A stretch of 64,000 nt of DNA, taken from NCBI GenBank assembly GCA_024508935.1, contig JANINW010000030.1, forward strand, positions 25,455-89,454, in the 5' to 3' direction. The DNA is from Flavipsychrobacter sp. Its GTDB lineage: Bacteria > Bacteroidota > Bacteroidia > Chitinophagales > Chitinophagaceae. Each line of letters begins with the position of its first letter. Position 1 is the first letter of the stretch. Under the pieces are notes generated by a model. It had not been told where the DNA came from. It saw nothing but the letters and a program-made list of their open reading frames with translations, and ran no database searches. The position numbers and the translations under genes were made by a program. Below, piece after piece: positions 48,719-55,871 of the stretch.

Positions 48719-50740
48719 ATGACACGCATTTATACCATATTGCGTTTAAACCTGTTATGCTCCCTGCTTATAGCAAGCAGCATACCTGCTATAGCCCAAA
48801 ACGTGGTGTTTAGCGTAATTGCTGCCGCCAATAAAATGGGCATCGAGGACCAGATACAGGTACAATACACGATACAAAATGTAAAAGACCTGCAATCTAT
48901 AGGCCCTACGCAGGCTCTGCTCAAAGACTTCAACGTAGTGCAGGGACCTTTCCAGCAGCAGAGTACACAGCTTTTCTCTTCAAACGGAAAGCATGTGATG
49001 TCCCAGAATTTCACTATCACTTATATACTCCAGCCTAAACGCACCGGCAATCTTACTATACCACCGGGTATGGCTAAAGATGCTTCGGGACATACCTACC
49101 AATCTAACAGCCTGACGATACAGGTAATACAAGGCAGTGTGGTTGCCCACCAGCAACAACAGCAGCAAAATGCAGATCCGTTTGGTGACGATCCGTTTCC
49201 TGACCCGTTTGCGGCTCTTATGCAGCAACGCAACAGGCAATTGCAGGCACTGAGGCAGCAACAGGCACAGCAGCAGCAGGCGCAGCAAAACCTGAAATCA
49301 GCTACACAAAGCGACCTTAAAGACGACCTTTTTATTCGTGTAACCGTAGATAAGAACAGCGTGCATGTAGGTGAACAGGTTACGGCCAATTATAAGCTGT
49401 ATGCCAGGGTACCCATGAACGTGAGCATATCTAAATTACCGTCCCTGAACGGTTTTTGGACACAGGATTTTATTATGCCCAGAGGGCCTATGAAACCTGT
49501 TGAAGAAGTGATCAATGGTAAAAAATACCAGGTCTTCACGCTGAAGAAATCAGCATTGTTCCCGCAGCAGGCCGGCACATTGGAACTGGATCCGGCGGAA
49601 GCTGAAGGCGTAGCCCGCGTAGTGCAAAAATTACAGCAGCCCAACCCGGCCGGTGGTTTCTTCGATGATCCTTTCTTCCAGAGTGCTTTCGGCAGCCTGA
49701 TGATGAGCGACCCGTTCTTTAATGATGATTTCTTTGGGAGGATGGCGTATAAAGACATTAAAGTACACCTGAAAAGTGTACCGGTTAAGATCAATGTAGC
49801 GCCCTTACCGGAAGATAAAAAACCGGCAGGCTTTGGCAATGCAGTTGGTCAGTTTACCGTTTCGGGCAGCCTTGATAAGGACCACCTGACTACGGATGAT
49901 GTTTTGAACCTGAAGCTAGTCATTACCGGTAGTGGTAACCTCAAATTGATAGAGGCGCCTAAACCGGTGTTGCCTAATGGACTAACCACTTTTGAACCGC
50001 AGATCATTGATACCATCACCGGCCGCACGACTACTATTTCCGGCTCTAAGATCATTACCTATAATATTACCCCAAATAATCCGGGGGATTATGAAATACC
50101 GGCAATACCATTTTCATACTTCGACCCTCAGATCAACCAGTATGTAACTACACAGATAGGACCGTTCAAAGTACATGTAAAGAAAGGGACACATTATAAA
50201 TCAGGTGCGCCGCATATAGCCCTGACCGATATTCACAATATTAATACGACCAGTAATACAGACGGATTTAACAGCAAACCTGTTTTTTACAGCGCCGGTT
50301 ATTGGTCAGCTTTCGCACTGCCGCTGCTACTATTTATAGGGATAGCGGCATGGAAACGTCGTGACGATGAACTTTCTAAGAATACGGTACTGCTGAAAAA
50401 CAAACGCGCTAATAAGGTAGCCTTAAAGCGCCTGGCTACTGCGCAAAAGCTATTACAGCAAAATAATGCAAGGCCATTCTACGACGAAATATCAAAAGCG
50501 GTATGGCTATACCTGAGCGACAAACTGAATATTCCATTATCTTCACTATCGCGCGAAAGTGCACAGGAAGAAATGACCAAACGCAAAGTACCTTTCCAAT
50601 TGCAGCTGCAGGCCGAGCGCGTTATTGAAGAATGCGAGGCCGCACTGTATGCAGGCAATACCGGCACACAGCAAATGGCATATACCTATCGCGAAGCGGT
50701 AGATATTATAAGCAAATTGGAGGAATCGTTCAACGCATGA
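48719..50740 (+). CDS. batD: BatD-family protein (oxygen tolerance, membrane-anchored)
   Basis: A signal peptide (LLCSLLIASSIPAIAQ) precedes beta-sandwich domains (VVFSVIAAANKMGIEDQIQVQYTI; LFIRVTVDKNSVHVGEQVTANYKLY; FTVSGSLDKDHLTTDDVLNLKLVITGSGNLKLI) that are the BatD hallmark. A Gln-rich linker runs through about residues 143-200. One membrane segment (YWSAFALPLLLFIGIAAW, about 528-545) and a cytoplasmic helical domain end the protein. In Bacteroides the Bat operon confers aerotolerance. Here only batD and batE are seen; moxR, DUF58, batA, batB and batC are not next to it. It overlaps batE by 4 bases. Confidence 0.85.
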   Translation: MTRIYTILRLNLLCSLLIASSIPAIAQNVVFSVIAAANKMGIEDQIQVQYTIQNVKDLQSIGPTQALLKDFNVVQGPFQQQSTQLFSSNGKHVMSQNFTITYILQPKRTGNLTIPPGMAKDASGHTYQSNSLTIQVIQGSVVAHQQQQQQNADPFGDDPFPDPFAALMQQRNRQLQALRQQQAQQQQAQQNLKSATQSDLKDDLFIRVTVDKNSVHVGEQVTANYKLYARVPMNVSISKLPSLNGFWTQDFIMPRGPMKPVEEVINGKKYQVFTLKKSALFPQQAGTLELDPAEAEGVARVVQKLQQPNPAGGFFDDPFFQSAFGSLMMSDPFFNDDFFGRMAYKDIKVHLKSVPVKINVAPLPEDKKPAGFGNAVGQFTVSGSLDKDHLTTDDVLNLKLVITGSGNLKLIEAPKPVLPNGLTTFEPQIIDTITGRTTTISGSKIITYNITPNNPGDYEIPAIPFSYFDPQINQYVTTQIGPFKVHVKKGTHYKSGAPHIALTDIHNINTTSNTDGFNSKPVFYSAGYWSAFALPLLLFIGIAAWKRRDDELSKNTVLLKNKRANKVALKRLATAQKLLQQNNARPFYDEISKAVWLYLSDKLNIPLSSLSRESAQEEMTKRKVPFQLQLQAERVIEECEAALYAGNTGTQQMAYTYREAVDIISKLEESFNA

Positions 50741-51480
50741 GAAAACTGTTAATCCTGTTATTGTTCCTTGCCGTTCGATCTTCTTATGCACTACCGGCTA
50801 AGGACCTATGGCAAAAAGGCAATAATTTTTATCAGCATAAAATATATGACAGCGCCGCCTGGTGTTACGAACAGTTGCTGCATGAACAACCCCGCAATGC
50901 AGCTGTCACTTACAATCTTGGCAATACTTATTTCCGCCTGAATAAAATAGGCCCGGCTGTACTCTATTATCAAAAAACGCTGTACCTGCAGCCCGGCAAT
51001 ACGCAGGCCGCGGATAACCTGGCCCTTGCCGAAAGCAGGATAACCAATCGAGTACCTAGTGCACCGGATATTTTCTTTGTGAAATGGTGGAAGTCTCTGA
51101 CACAGGCAAGCCACGCGAATACATGGGCCATCGTTACCCTATTTGTATTCCTGGCCTGGATAGGTTTAATGACTGCTAAAAGATTCAACCTGGTACAAGT
51201 TATACCACCGCAATTACATGCAGGCCTAGCATGCATACTTGTTCTCTTTTTATTTATTTCTTTTGTAGCTGCCGGCAATAAACTGGATAGCGGTATGGCC
51301 GTAGTAATGCAGAACGATACTCCTTTTATGGCCAACCCACAATCTTCAGGCAAACCTCAAAGCCTGGTACCTGAAGGCACTACCATTAAGACCCAAGGCT
51401 CCAAAGGAGATTGGACACAAGTACAATTGCCTGACGGCCGCACGGGCTGGATACAGGAAAGCCGGCTGGCTAAAATATGA
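50737..51480 (+). CDS. batE: BatE-like TPR and SH3-domain membrane protein
   Basis: The start is ATG 50737, inside the batD stop (ATGA), so the two are coupled; a longer frame to 50632 lies within batD. A signal/anchor (LLILLLFLAVRSSYA) is followed by a TPR block (LWQKGNNFYQHKIYDSAAWCYEQLL, AAVTYNLGNTYFRLNKIGPAVLYYQKTL). Two membrane segments follow (about 137-155 and 168-188), then a C-terminal bacterial SH3 domain (GTTIKTQGSKGDWTQVQLPDGRTGWI). This layout matches BatE of Bacteroidota. It probably works with BatD in a membrane complex; the biochemistry is unknown. Confidence 0.8.
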   Translation: MRKLLILLLFLAVRSSYALPAKDLWQKGNNFYQHKIYDSAAWCYEQLLHEQPRNAAVTYNLGNTYFRLNKIGPAVLYYQKTLYLQPGNTQAADNLALAESRITNRVPSAPDIFFVKWWKSLTQASHANTWAIVTLFVFLAWIGLMTAKRFNLVQVIPPQLHAGLACILVLFLFISFVAAGNKLDSGMAVVMQNDTPFMANPQSSGKPQSLVPEGTTIKTQGSKGDWTQVQLPDGRTGWIQESRLAKI

Positions 51481-51517
51481 CTTACCCGATTTCATAATTT
51501 TTCGTTGATTTGCATCC

Positions 51518-52156
51518 ATGGCACCTTACCAGGTAAAAACACCATGGTGGCTCAGCAACCTTTTATACAGCAAGCTTATATGGAGAATGCCTCCTGAAGA
51601 TGAGCATGCAGTATACCTCACTTTTGATGACGGACCTCATCATACAGCTACAAGTTTTATTTTAGATCAACTGGATAAGCATAACGCTAAAGCCACGTTC
51701 TTCTGCATTGGTAAAAATGTAGCAGCGCACCCGGCCATCTACCAACAAATACTGGACAATGGGCATACCGCCGGCAACCATACCCACAACCATTTGAATG
51801 GCTGGCATACCAAAACGGCAGGGTATCTTAAGAATATAGTAAAGGCAGGGCAACTGATAGACAGTCATCTTTTCCGTCCGCCATACGGCAGGGTGAAACG
51901 CAGCCAGGCAAACCGCCTGCTGGCATCTCATAAAGGATGGAAGATATATATGTGGGATGTTCTGAGCGGAGATTTTGACACTTCAATATCTCCTGCAAAA
52001 TGCCTGCAAAATGTATTGAATAATATAGAGCCGGGGTCTATAGTGGTGTTTCACGACAGCGATAAAGCATGGGAACGCATGAGCTATGCGCTGCCCCATG
52101 TATTGGAATATTGTACAAAACAAAACTGGAAGCTAAAAGCGCTTCCGAAAGGATAA
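51518..52156 (+). CDS. Polysaccharide deacetylase (NodB/CE4 family)
   Basis: NodB motifs in order: VYLTFDDGPHHTATSFIL (catalytic Asp and metal Asp), HTAGNHTHNHLNG (metal His pair HxxxH), FRPPYGRVKRSQ (substrate Arg), and late MWDVLSGDFD and IVVFHDSDKA (catalytic His). No signal peptide is obvious, but the N-terminus is hydrophobic in part (WWLSNLLYSKLIW). It removes N-acetyl or similar groups from a glycan, perhaps peptidoglycan or capsular. It lies two bases before the tatD-type gene, in the same direction. Confidence 0.88.
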   Translation: MAPYQVKTPWWLSNLLYSKLIWRMPPEDEHAVYLTFDDGPHHTATSFILDQLDKHNAKATFFCIGKNVAAHPAIYQQILDNGHTAGNHTHNHLNGWHTKTAGYLKNIVKAGQLIDSHLFRPPYGRVKRSQANRLLASHKGWKIYMWDVLSGDFDTSISPAKCLQNVLNNIEPGSIVVFHDSDKAWERMSYALPHVLEYCTKQNWKLKALPKG

Positions 52157-52157
52157 T

Positions 52158-52922
52158 ATGTATATTGATACACATACCCATCTATACGATGAGCAATTGA
52201 TGGCAGAAGAAGACGCCATGATAAGCAGGGCTATAACGGCAGGAGTGACCCGCATGTACATGCCCAATTGTGACAGCAGCACTATAGATACCATGATGCA
52301 TCTTGCAAAGAAGTGGCCTGAAAACTGCTTGCCTATGATGGGGGTGCACCCATGCTATATAAAAGAAAACTACCAAACAGAACTTGATAATGCCGCGCAG
52401 TGGCTTGAAAAAGAAAAATTCTATGCTATCGGGGAAATAGGACTGGACTATTACTGGGATCTTACTTTTAAAACCCAACAACAGGAAGCATTTGAACAAC
52501 AAATAGACTGGTCGCTGCAATATAACCTGCCCATAGTGATACATAGCAGGGAAAGCACGCAGGACTGTATAGATATTGTGCGTAAAAAACAGAATGGCAA
52601 CCTTCGCGGTATATTTCATTGTTTCAGCGGCACCCAGGACGAAGCCGGCCAAATAATAGACTTGGGGCTTTATCTTGGCATTGGCGGTGTGGTGACATTT
52701 AAAAAAGCATCGCTGGCAGATGTAGTAAAAGCTATTCCCTTACAGCATATAGTATTGGAAACAGACGCCCCGTACCTGGCACCCGTACCTTATCGTGGCA
52801 AACGCAATGAGAGCAGTTACATTCCACTAATAGCAGCCAAAATAGCTGAGTTAAAATCCATAACTGTTGAGGAAGTAGCAAGTATTACTACGCAAAACGC
52901 TGAAAAGATTTTTGCTAACTGA
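52158..52922 (+). CDS. TatD-family metal-dependent hydrolase (nuclease)
   Basis: Motifs: MYIDTHTHLYDE (metal His pair), GVHPCYIKENY, AIGEIGLDYYWD (bridging Glu), LPIVIHSRES, GIFHCFSGTQDEA and ETDAPYLAPVPYRGKRNES (metal Asp). 254 residues, usual length. TatD enzymes are 3'-5' DNA/RNA exonucleases linked to DNA repair; some are deoxyribonucleases in apoptosis-like processes. It ends 32 bases before tRNA-Ser, whose promoter overlaps the end of this gene. Confidence 0.9.
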   Translation: MYIDTHTHLYDEQLMAEEDAMISRAITAGVTRMYMPNCDSSTIDTMMHLAKKWPENCLPMMGVHPCYIKENYQTELDNAAQWLEKEKFYAIGEIGLDYYWDLTFKTQQQEAFEQQIDWSLQYNLPIVIHSRESTQDCIDIVRKKQNGNLRGIFHCFSGTQDEAGQIIDLGLYLGIGGVVTFKKASLADVVKAIPLQHIVLETDAPYLAPVPYRGKRNESSYIPLIAAKIAELKSITVEEVASITTQNAEKIFAN

Positions 52923-52940
52923 CTGAATTGATTAGATTTG
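52911..52940 (+). promoter_or_regulatory. Bacteroidota-type promoter of tRNA-Ser
   Basis: TTTG at 52911-52914 and TAGATTTG at 52933-52940, spaced 18 bases, the TTTG/TAnnTTTG arrangement. The -33 element lies inside the last codons of the TatD gene. Confidence 0.75.
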
Positions 52941-52954
52941 CATCCCTTCAACAA

Positions 52955-53041
52955 GGAGAGGTGCTCGAGTGGTTGAAGAGGCACGCCTGGAAAGTGTGTA
53001 TGCGGGAAACCGTATCAAGGGTTCGAATCCCTTTCTCTCCG
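52955..53041 (+). tRNA. trnS: tRNA-Ser (anticodon GGA)
   Basis: A class II tRNA of 87 bases with a long variable arm. The acceptor stem GGAGAGG pairs with TCTCTCC (one G-U), discriminator G. The anticodon loop CTGGAAA gives anticodon GGA, and the T-loop is TTCGAAT. CCA is not encoded. Confidence 0.95.
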
Positions 53042-53044
53042 CTA

Positions 53045-53086
53045 GCGTGATATGAAATTCAAAACAATTTCATATCACGCTTTTTT
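53045..53086 (+). terminator. Intrinsic terminator of tRNA-Ser
   Basis: Fifteen-base arms (53045-53059 and 53066-53080) are perfectly complementary around CAAAAC, followed by six T. Confidence 0.9.
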
Positions 53087-53208
53087 CATTCTGGCATTAT
53101 CGATAATATTGAATTCGGACAATATTCTTTTAGAGATCATCCATTTGCTACTTACAGTTGCCGGAAACAACTCTAAGTAGCCTAACAACAACTATTGGTG
53201 TCCTATTC

Positions 53209-53243
53209 TTTGCTGTTTCAGGGTAATACGGGGAATAACTTTG
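53209..53243 (+). promoter_or_regulatory. Promoter of the XRE-pentapeptide gene
   Basis: TTTG at 53209-53212 and TAACTTTG at 53236-53243. The 23-base spacing is at the upper end for Bacteroidota. The box lies 24 bases before ATG 53267 and shows that the longer frame from 53195 is not translated. Confidence 0.55.
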
Positions 53244-53266
53244 CAATATTAAAAAAGACATTACTT

Positions 53267-54214
53267 ATGGATACAAAAATGATTGGGAGCAAAATTGCAG
53301 GTGCGCGAAAGGGGAAAAATATGTCCCAGGCACAACTTGGCCAACTTCTATTTATCAGCCCCCAGGCTGTTGGAAAATGGGAACGCGGTGAATCGATACC
53401 CGATATAGCTACCGTCAACAGGTTGGCAGAAATTTTAGGTGTTGACCTCAATTACTTTTCAGAAAATCCTCAGCCGGCAAATGAGGAGCCGGATTTAAAA
53501 CCGGCTGTCAATGACAAAGATGGTATTGTGCAAATGGAACAGAAGATGGACACTCATTCCAATGCACCGGATGAGGGGCAACTTTTGACAAACTTCAGCG
53601 GAAGCAACCTGTCAAAAAGCGACTTCGCGGGCATTACTGCACATAACAGGAAATTTAATGGCAGCGCATTACAGGGCTCCGATTTTGCCGGTGCAGACTT
53701 CACCGGAAGCTTGTTTACAGGCAGCGATATACGGGAAGGAAATTTTGATGGAACAAACCTGACGGACTGTACCCTATCTGCCAATAATCTTACAGGAGCG
53801 AGCTTTAAAAACACAATTCTTATACGTACGGTATTCAACTCATCAGCGCTGGATGGTGCAAAATTTATTGACGCAGAACTATTAAACGCAAAGCTAACCA
53901 AGACCGACCTTAGAAACACGAGCTTTAAAAACGGCATCTTCAAAGGTGTAGATTTTAGATATTCAGACTTGAGAAACGTATGCCTCGACGGGCAGACCTT
54001 TATAGGCGTTAAGTTCGACAAAACAGCGTTAAATGAAACCACATTCAATGGGGCCACATTTAAAAATGTATCATTTAGGCCAACTTTTGCCCTTACCAAC
54101 AAATACCACAACGCTATTAAAACAATCAATTTTGATGGGGCTATGATGGACAAACTGACCTATGCAGAATTGAAGGGATTAGGAGCAAATTTGGAAAAGG
54201 CAACGGTTATATAA
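53267..54214 (+). CDS. XRE-type HTH fused to a pentapeptide-repeat domain
   Basis: ATG 53267. Residues about 4-60 form an XRE/cro helix-turn-helix (KIAGARKGKNMSQAQLGQLL, SPQAVGKWERGESIPDI, LAEILGVDLNYF). After an acidic linker, residues about 105-315 are pentapeptide repeats with the A/D-F/L-x-x pattern (FSGSNLSKSDFAGI, GSDFAGADFTGSLFTGSDI, TDLRNTSFKNGIFKGVDFRYSDLRN). These should form a right-handed quadrilateral beta-helix, like MfpA/Qnr gyrase-binding proteins but without their dimer tail. The first part may bind DNA, and the second may mimic DNA or form a scaffold. Target unknown. Monocistronic. Confidence 0.88.
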   Translation: MDTKMIGSKIAGARKGKNMSQAQLGQLLFISPQAVGKWERGESIPDIATVNRLAEILGVDLNYFSENPQPANEEPDLKPAVNDKDGIVQMEQKMDTHSNAPDEGQLLTNFSGSNLSKSDFAGITAHNRKFNGSALQGSDFAGADFTGSLFTGSDIREGNFDGTNLTDCTLSANNLTGASFKNTILIRTVFNSSALDGAKFIDAELLNAKLTKTDLRNTSFKNGIFKGVDFRYSDLRNVCLDGQTFIGVKFDKTALNETTFNGATFKNVSFRPTFALTNKYHNAIKTINFDGAMMDKLTYAELKGLGANLEKATVI

Positions 54215-54286
54215 GATGAACAATAATCATCAATACCAGGAAAATACGTAAACAGGAATTGATATTCTAAATAATAAAGCGTCCCG

Positions 54287-54316
54287 CTAAAGCTTCACAT
54301 TTCTGTGAAGCTTTAG
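54287..54316. terminator. Hairpin between convergent genes
   Basis: Twelve-base arms (54287-54298 and 54305-54316) are perfectly complementary around a 6-base loop. It lies 72 bases after the plus-strand stop and 9 bases from the minus-strand stop. T-tracts are weak on both strands. Confidence 0.55.
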
Positions 54317-54324
54317 GTGTTCTG

Positions 54325-55194
54325 TCACCCTTTTGCACCTATGGCCATTTTATAAGCCAATGCAGCGTCTGGAAGTGGCGTCATAGCATCTAATAAAATA
54401 TTGTAAGTCCCTTTTGCTGAGAGCTCGTCAGCTACCTTTTTCATTAGGGCTAAAGTGGCTTTCATTAAACTGGAACCAAGGCTCAAGCGGGCAACGCCCA
54501 TATCCTGGAGTTCGCTGACAGATGGAGGCAGCCCATCGCCAATGGCAGGATTTGAAAGAATATTGATGGGTGCATTTATTTCTTTCACCAAGGTTTTGAT
54601 GGTTTCTCTTTCCCATACAGGCTGCACGAATATACAATCTGCACCTGCTTCACGGTATTTGTTACCGCGCCTTATAGATTCAGATAGTTTTTCGGCCGGT
54701 GAAGCTGACGAAGTATAAAATGAATCTGTCCTTGCGTTAATGACCAAATGGAAACCTAAAGAATCAGACAATGAACGGATGGCAGATATCCGTTCGCAAA
54801 ATTCCAATTCATCTACCAATACAGGACTTAGATCAATGCTGTCCTCTATATTGACTCCCACAATCCCGGTAGCAATTATTTTCTCAATAGAGTTAATTAT
54901 CTCGTTCAAATTATTTCCGTACCCCGCTTCAATATCCACAGTTACTGGTACTTGCACATTTTTTACAATTGTGTTTATGACATCGAGCATTTCTGTTAAT
55001 TGCATTGCCTGACAATCAGGATAACCTAAAGAGGCCGCTATACCCATACTGGTTGTGGCGACCGCTTTATAACCGCATGCCTCTATTAGTTTAGAACTAC
55101 CGGCATCCCATGAATTCAACAGCACCAGGATATTGTCATCATGATGAAGGTCCAGGAATGCTTCAGCTTTTTCTTTTTGAATGTTTGAAACCAT
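54325..55194 (-). CDS. Isocitrate lyase/PEP mutase superfamily protein
   Basis: ATG 55194 (MVSNIQKEKAEAFLDLHH) gives 290 residues; a longer frame to 55356 adds AT-rich non-protein-like sequence. TIM-barrel motifs of the ICL/PEP mutase family are present: VLLNSWDAGSSKLIEACGY, TTSMGIAASLGYPD, PVTVDIEAGYGNN (metal Asp), GVNIEDS, ARTDSF and ADCIFVQPVW. The KKCGH loop of isocitrate lyases is missing. It is therefore not a classic isocitrate or methylisocitrate lyase. It may be a C-C or P-C lyase or mutase of unknown substrate. It is divergent from the MarR-RPH unit, 210 bases apart. Confidence 0.82.
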   Translation of the reverse strand: MVSNIQKEKAEAFLDLHHDDNILVLLNSWDAGSSKLIEACGYKAVATTSMGIAASLGYPDCQAMQLTEMLDVINTIVKNVQVPVTVDIEAGYGNNLNEIINSIEKIIATGIVGVNIEDSIDLSPVLVDELEFCERISAIRSLSDSLGFHLVINARTDSFYTSSASPAEKLSESIRRGNKYREAGADCIFVQPVWERETIKTLVKEINAPINILSNPAIGDGLPPSVSELQDMGVARLSLGSSLMKATLALMKKVADELSAKGTYNILLDAMTPLPDAALAYKMAIGAKG

Positions 55195-55404
55195 GTTCTG
55201 AGTATTATATGTTACGATGCTGGTATGCTGTGCATAGTAATTTAAATATATTTTATTTCTATAAAAAATATAGTTTACCATAACGCACATTTCTATTACT
55301 AGATGGCATGACCTCACCTTTAGACGGTTAAATAACCTGTTCTTTTTAAAATTCATTTTAATTAAACTATCTTTACAACTAAGATATTTAACTGCAAAGA
55401 TATT

Positions 55405-55854
55405 ATGACCGAAGAAATGCTGTCACTGATGCGGAAACTTAGCCAGCATTATGCGTTTGCTTCCATACAAATGCATGAAACCATTGGCCGGAAAGCAGGG
55501 CTTACAGGAACCGATCATAAATACCTTGGTTTCCTTATGCAAAAGGGGCAAATGACAGCAGGTGAACTTTCTGCTCTGACTGGTCTTACAACAGGTGCTG
55601 TTACAGGCTTGATAGACCGCTTTGAAAAGAAACACCTGGTGAAGCGGGAATTTGCCAAGGAAGACCGGCGGAAAGTTTTTATTGTGCCGAACACTAAAAA
55701 GATCATGGCGCTTTTAGAGCCGCTCTACAAAGAATTCAGGACTAAGTCGCAGCAACTCATTGCTTCTTTTTCAGAGAAGGAACTTAAAATAATAGAAGCC
55801 TATTTATTGCAGGCAATTGACATAGCAGAGGAAACAACCAATAAACTTAAATAA
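55405..55854 (+). CDS. MarR-family regulator preceding the RPH-like gene
   Basis: A 149-residue winged HTH: DHKYLGFLMQKGQMTAGELSAL, recognition helix TTGAVTGLIDRFEKKHLV, wing REFAKEDRRKVFIVP, and a long terminal helix pair for dimerisation. Its stop is 17 bases before the RPH-like start, so the two are co-transcribed, and it is likely to control its own unit. Drug-responsive MarR regulators commonly sit beside resistance genes. The inducer is unknown. Confidence 0.88.
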   Translation: MTEEMLSLMRKLSQHYAFASIQMHETIGRKAGLTGTDHKYLGFLMQKGQMTAGELSALTGLTTGAVTGLIDRFEKKHLVKREFAKEDRRKVFIVPNTKKIMALLEPLYKEFRTKSQQLIASFSEKELKIIEAYLLQAIDIAEETTNKLK

Positions 55855-55871
55855 GAAAACACCATATCAGC

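Noticed and set aside
53554-54153. 199-residue minus-strand frame opposite the pentapeptide gene
   Set aside because: The regular codon pattern of the repeats keeps the antisense frame open; the plus-strand gene has a promoter and clear domains.
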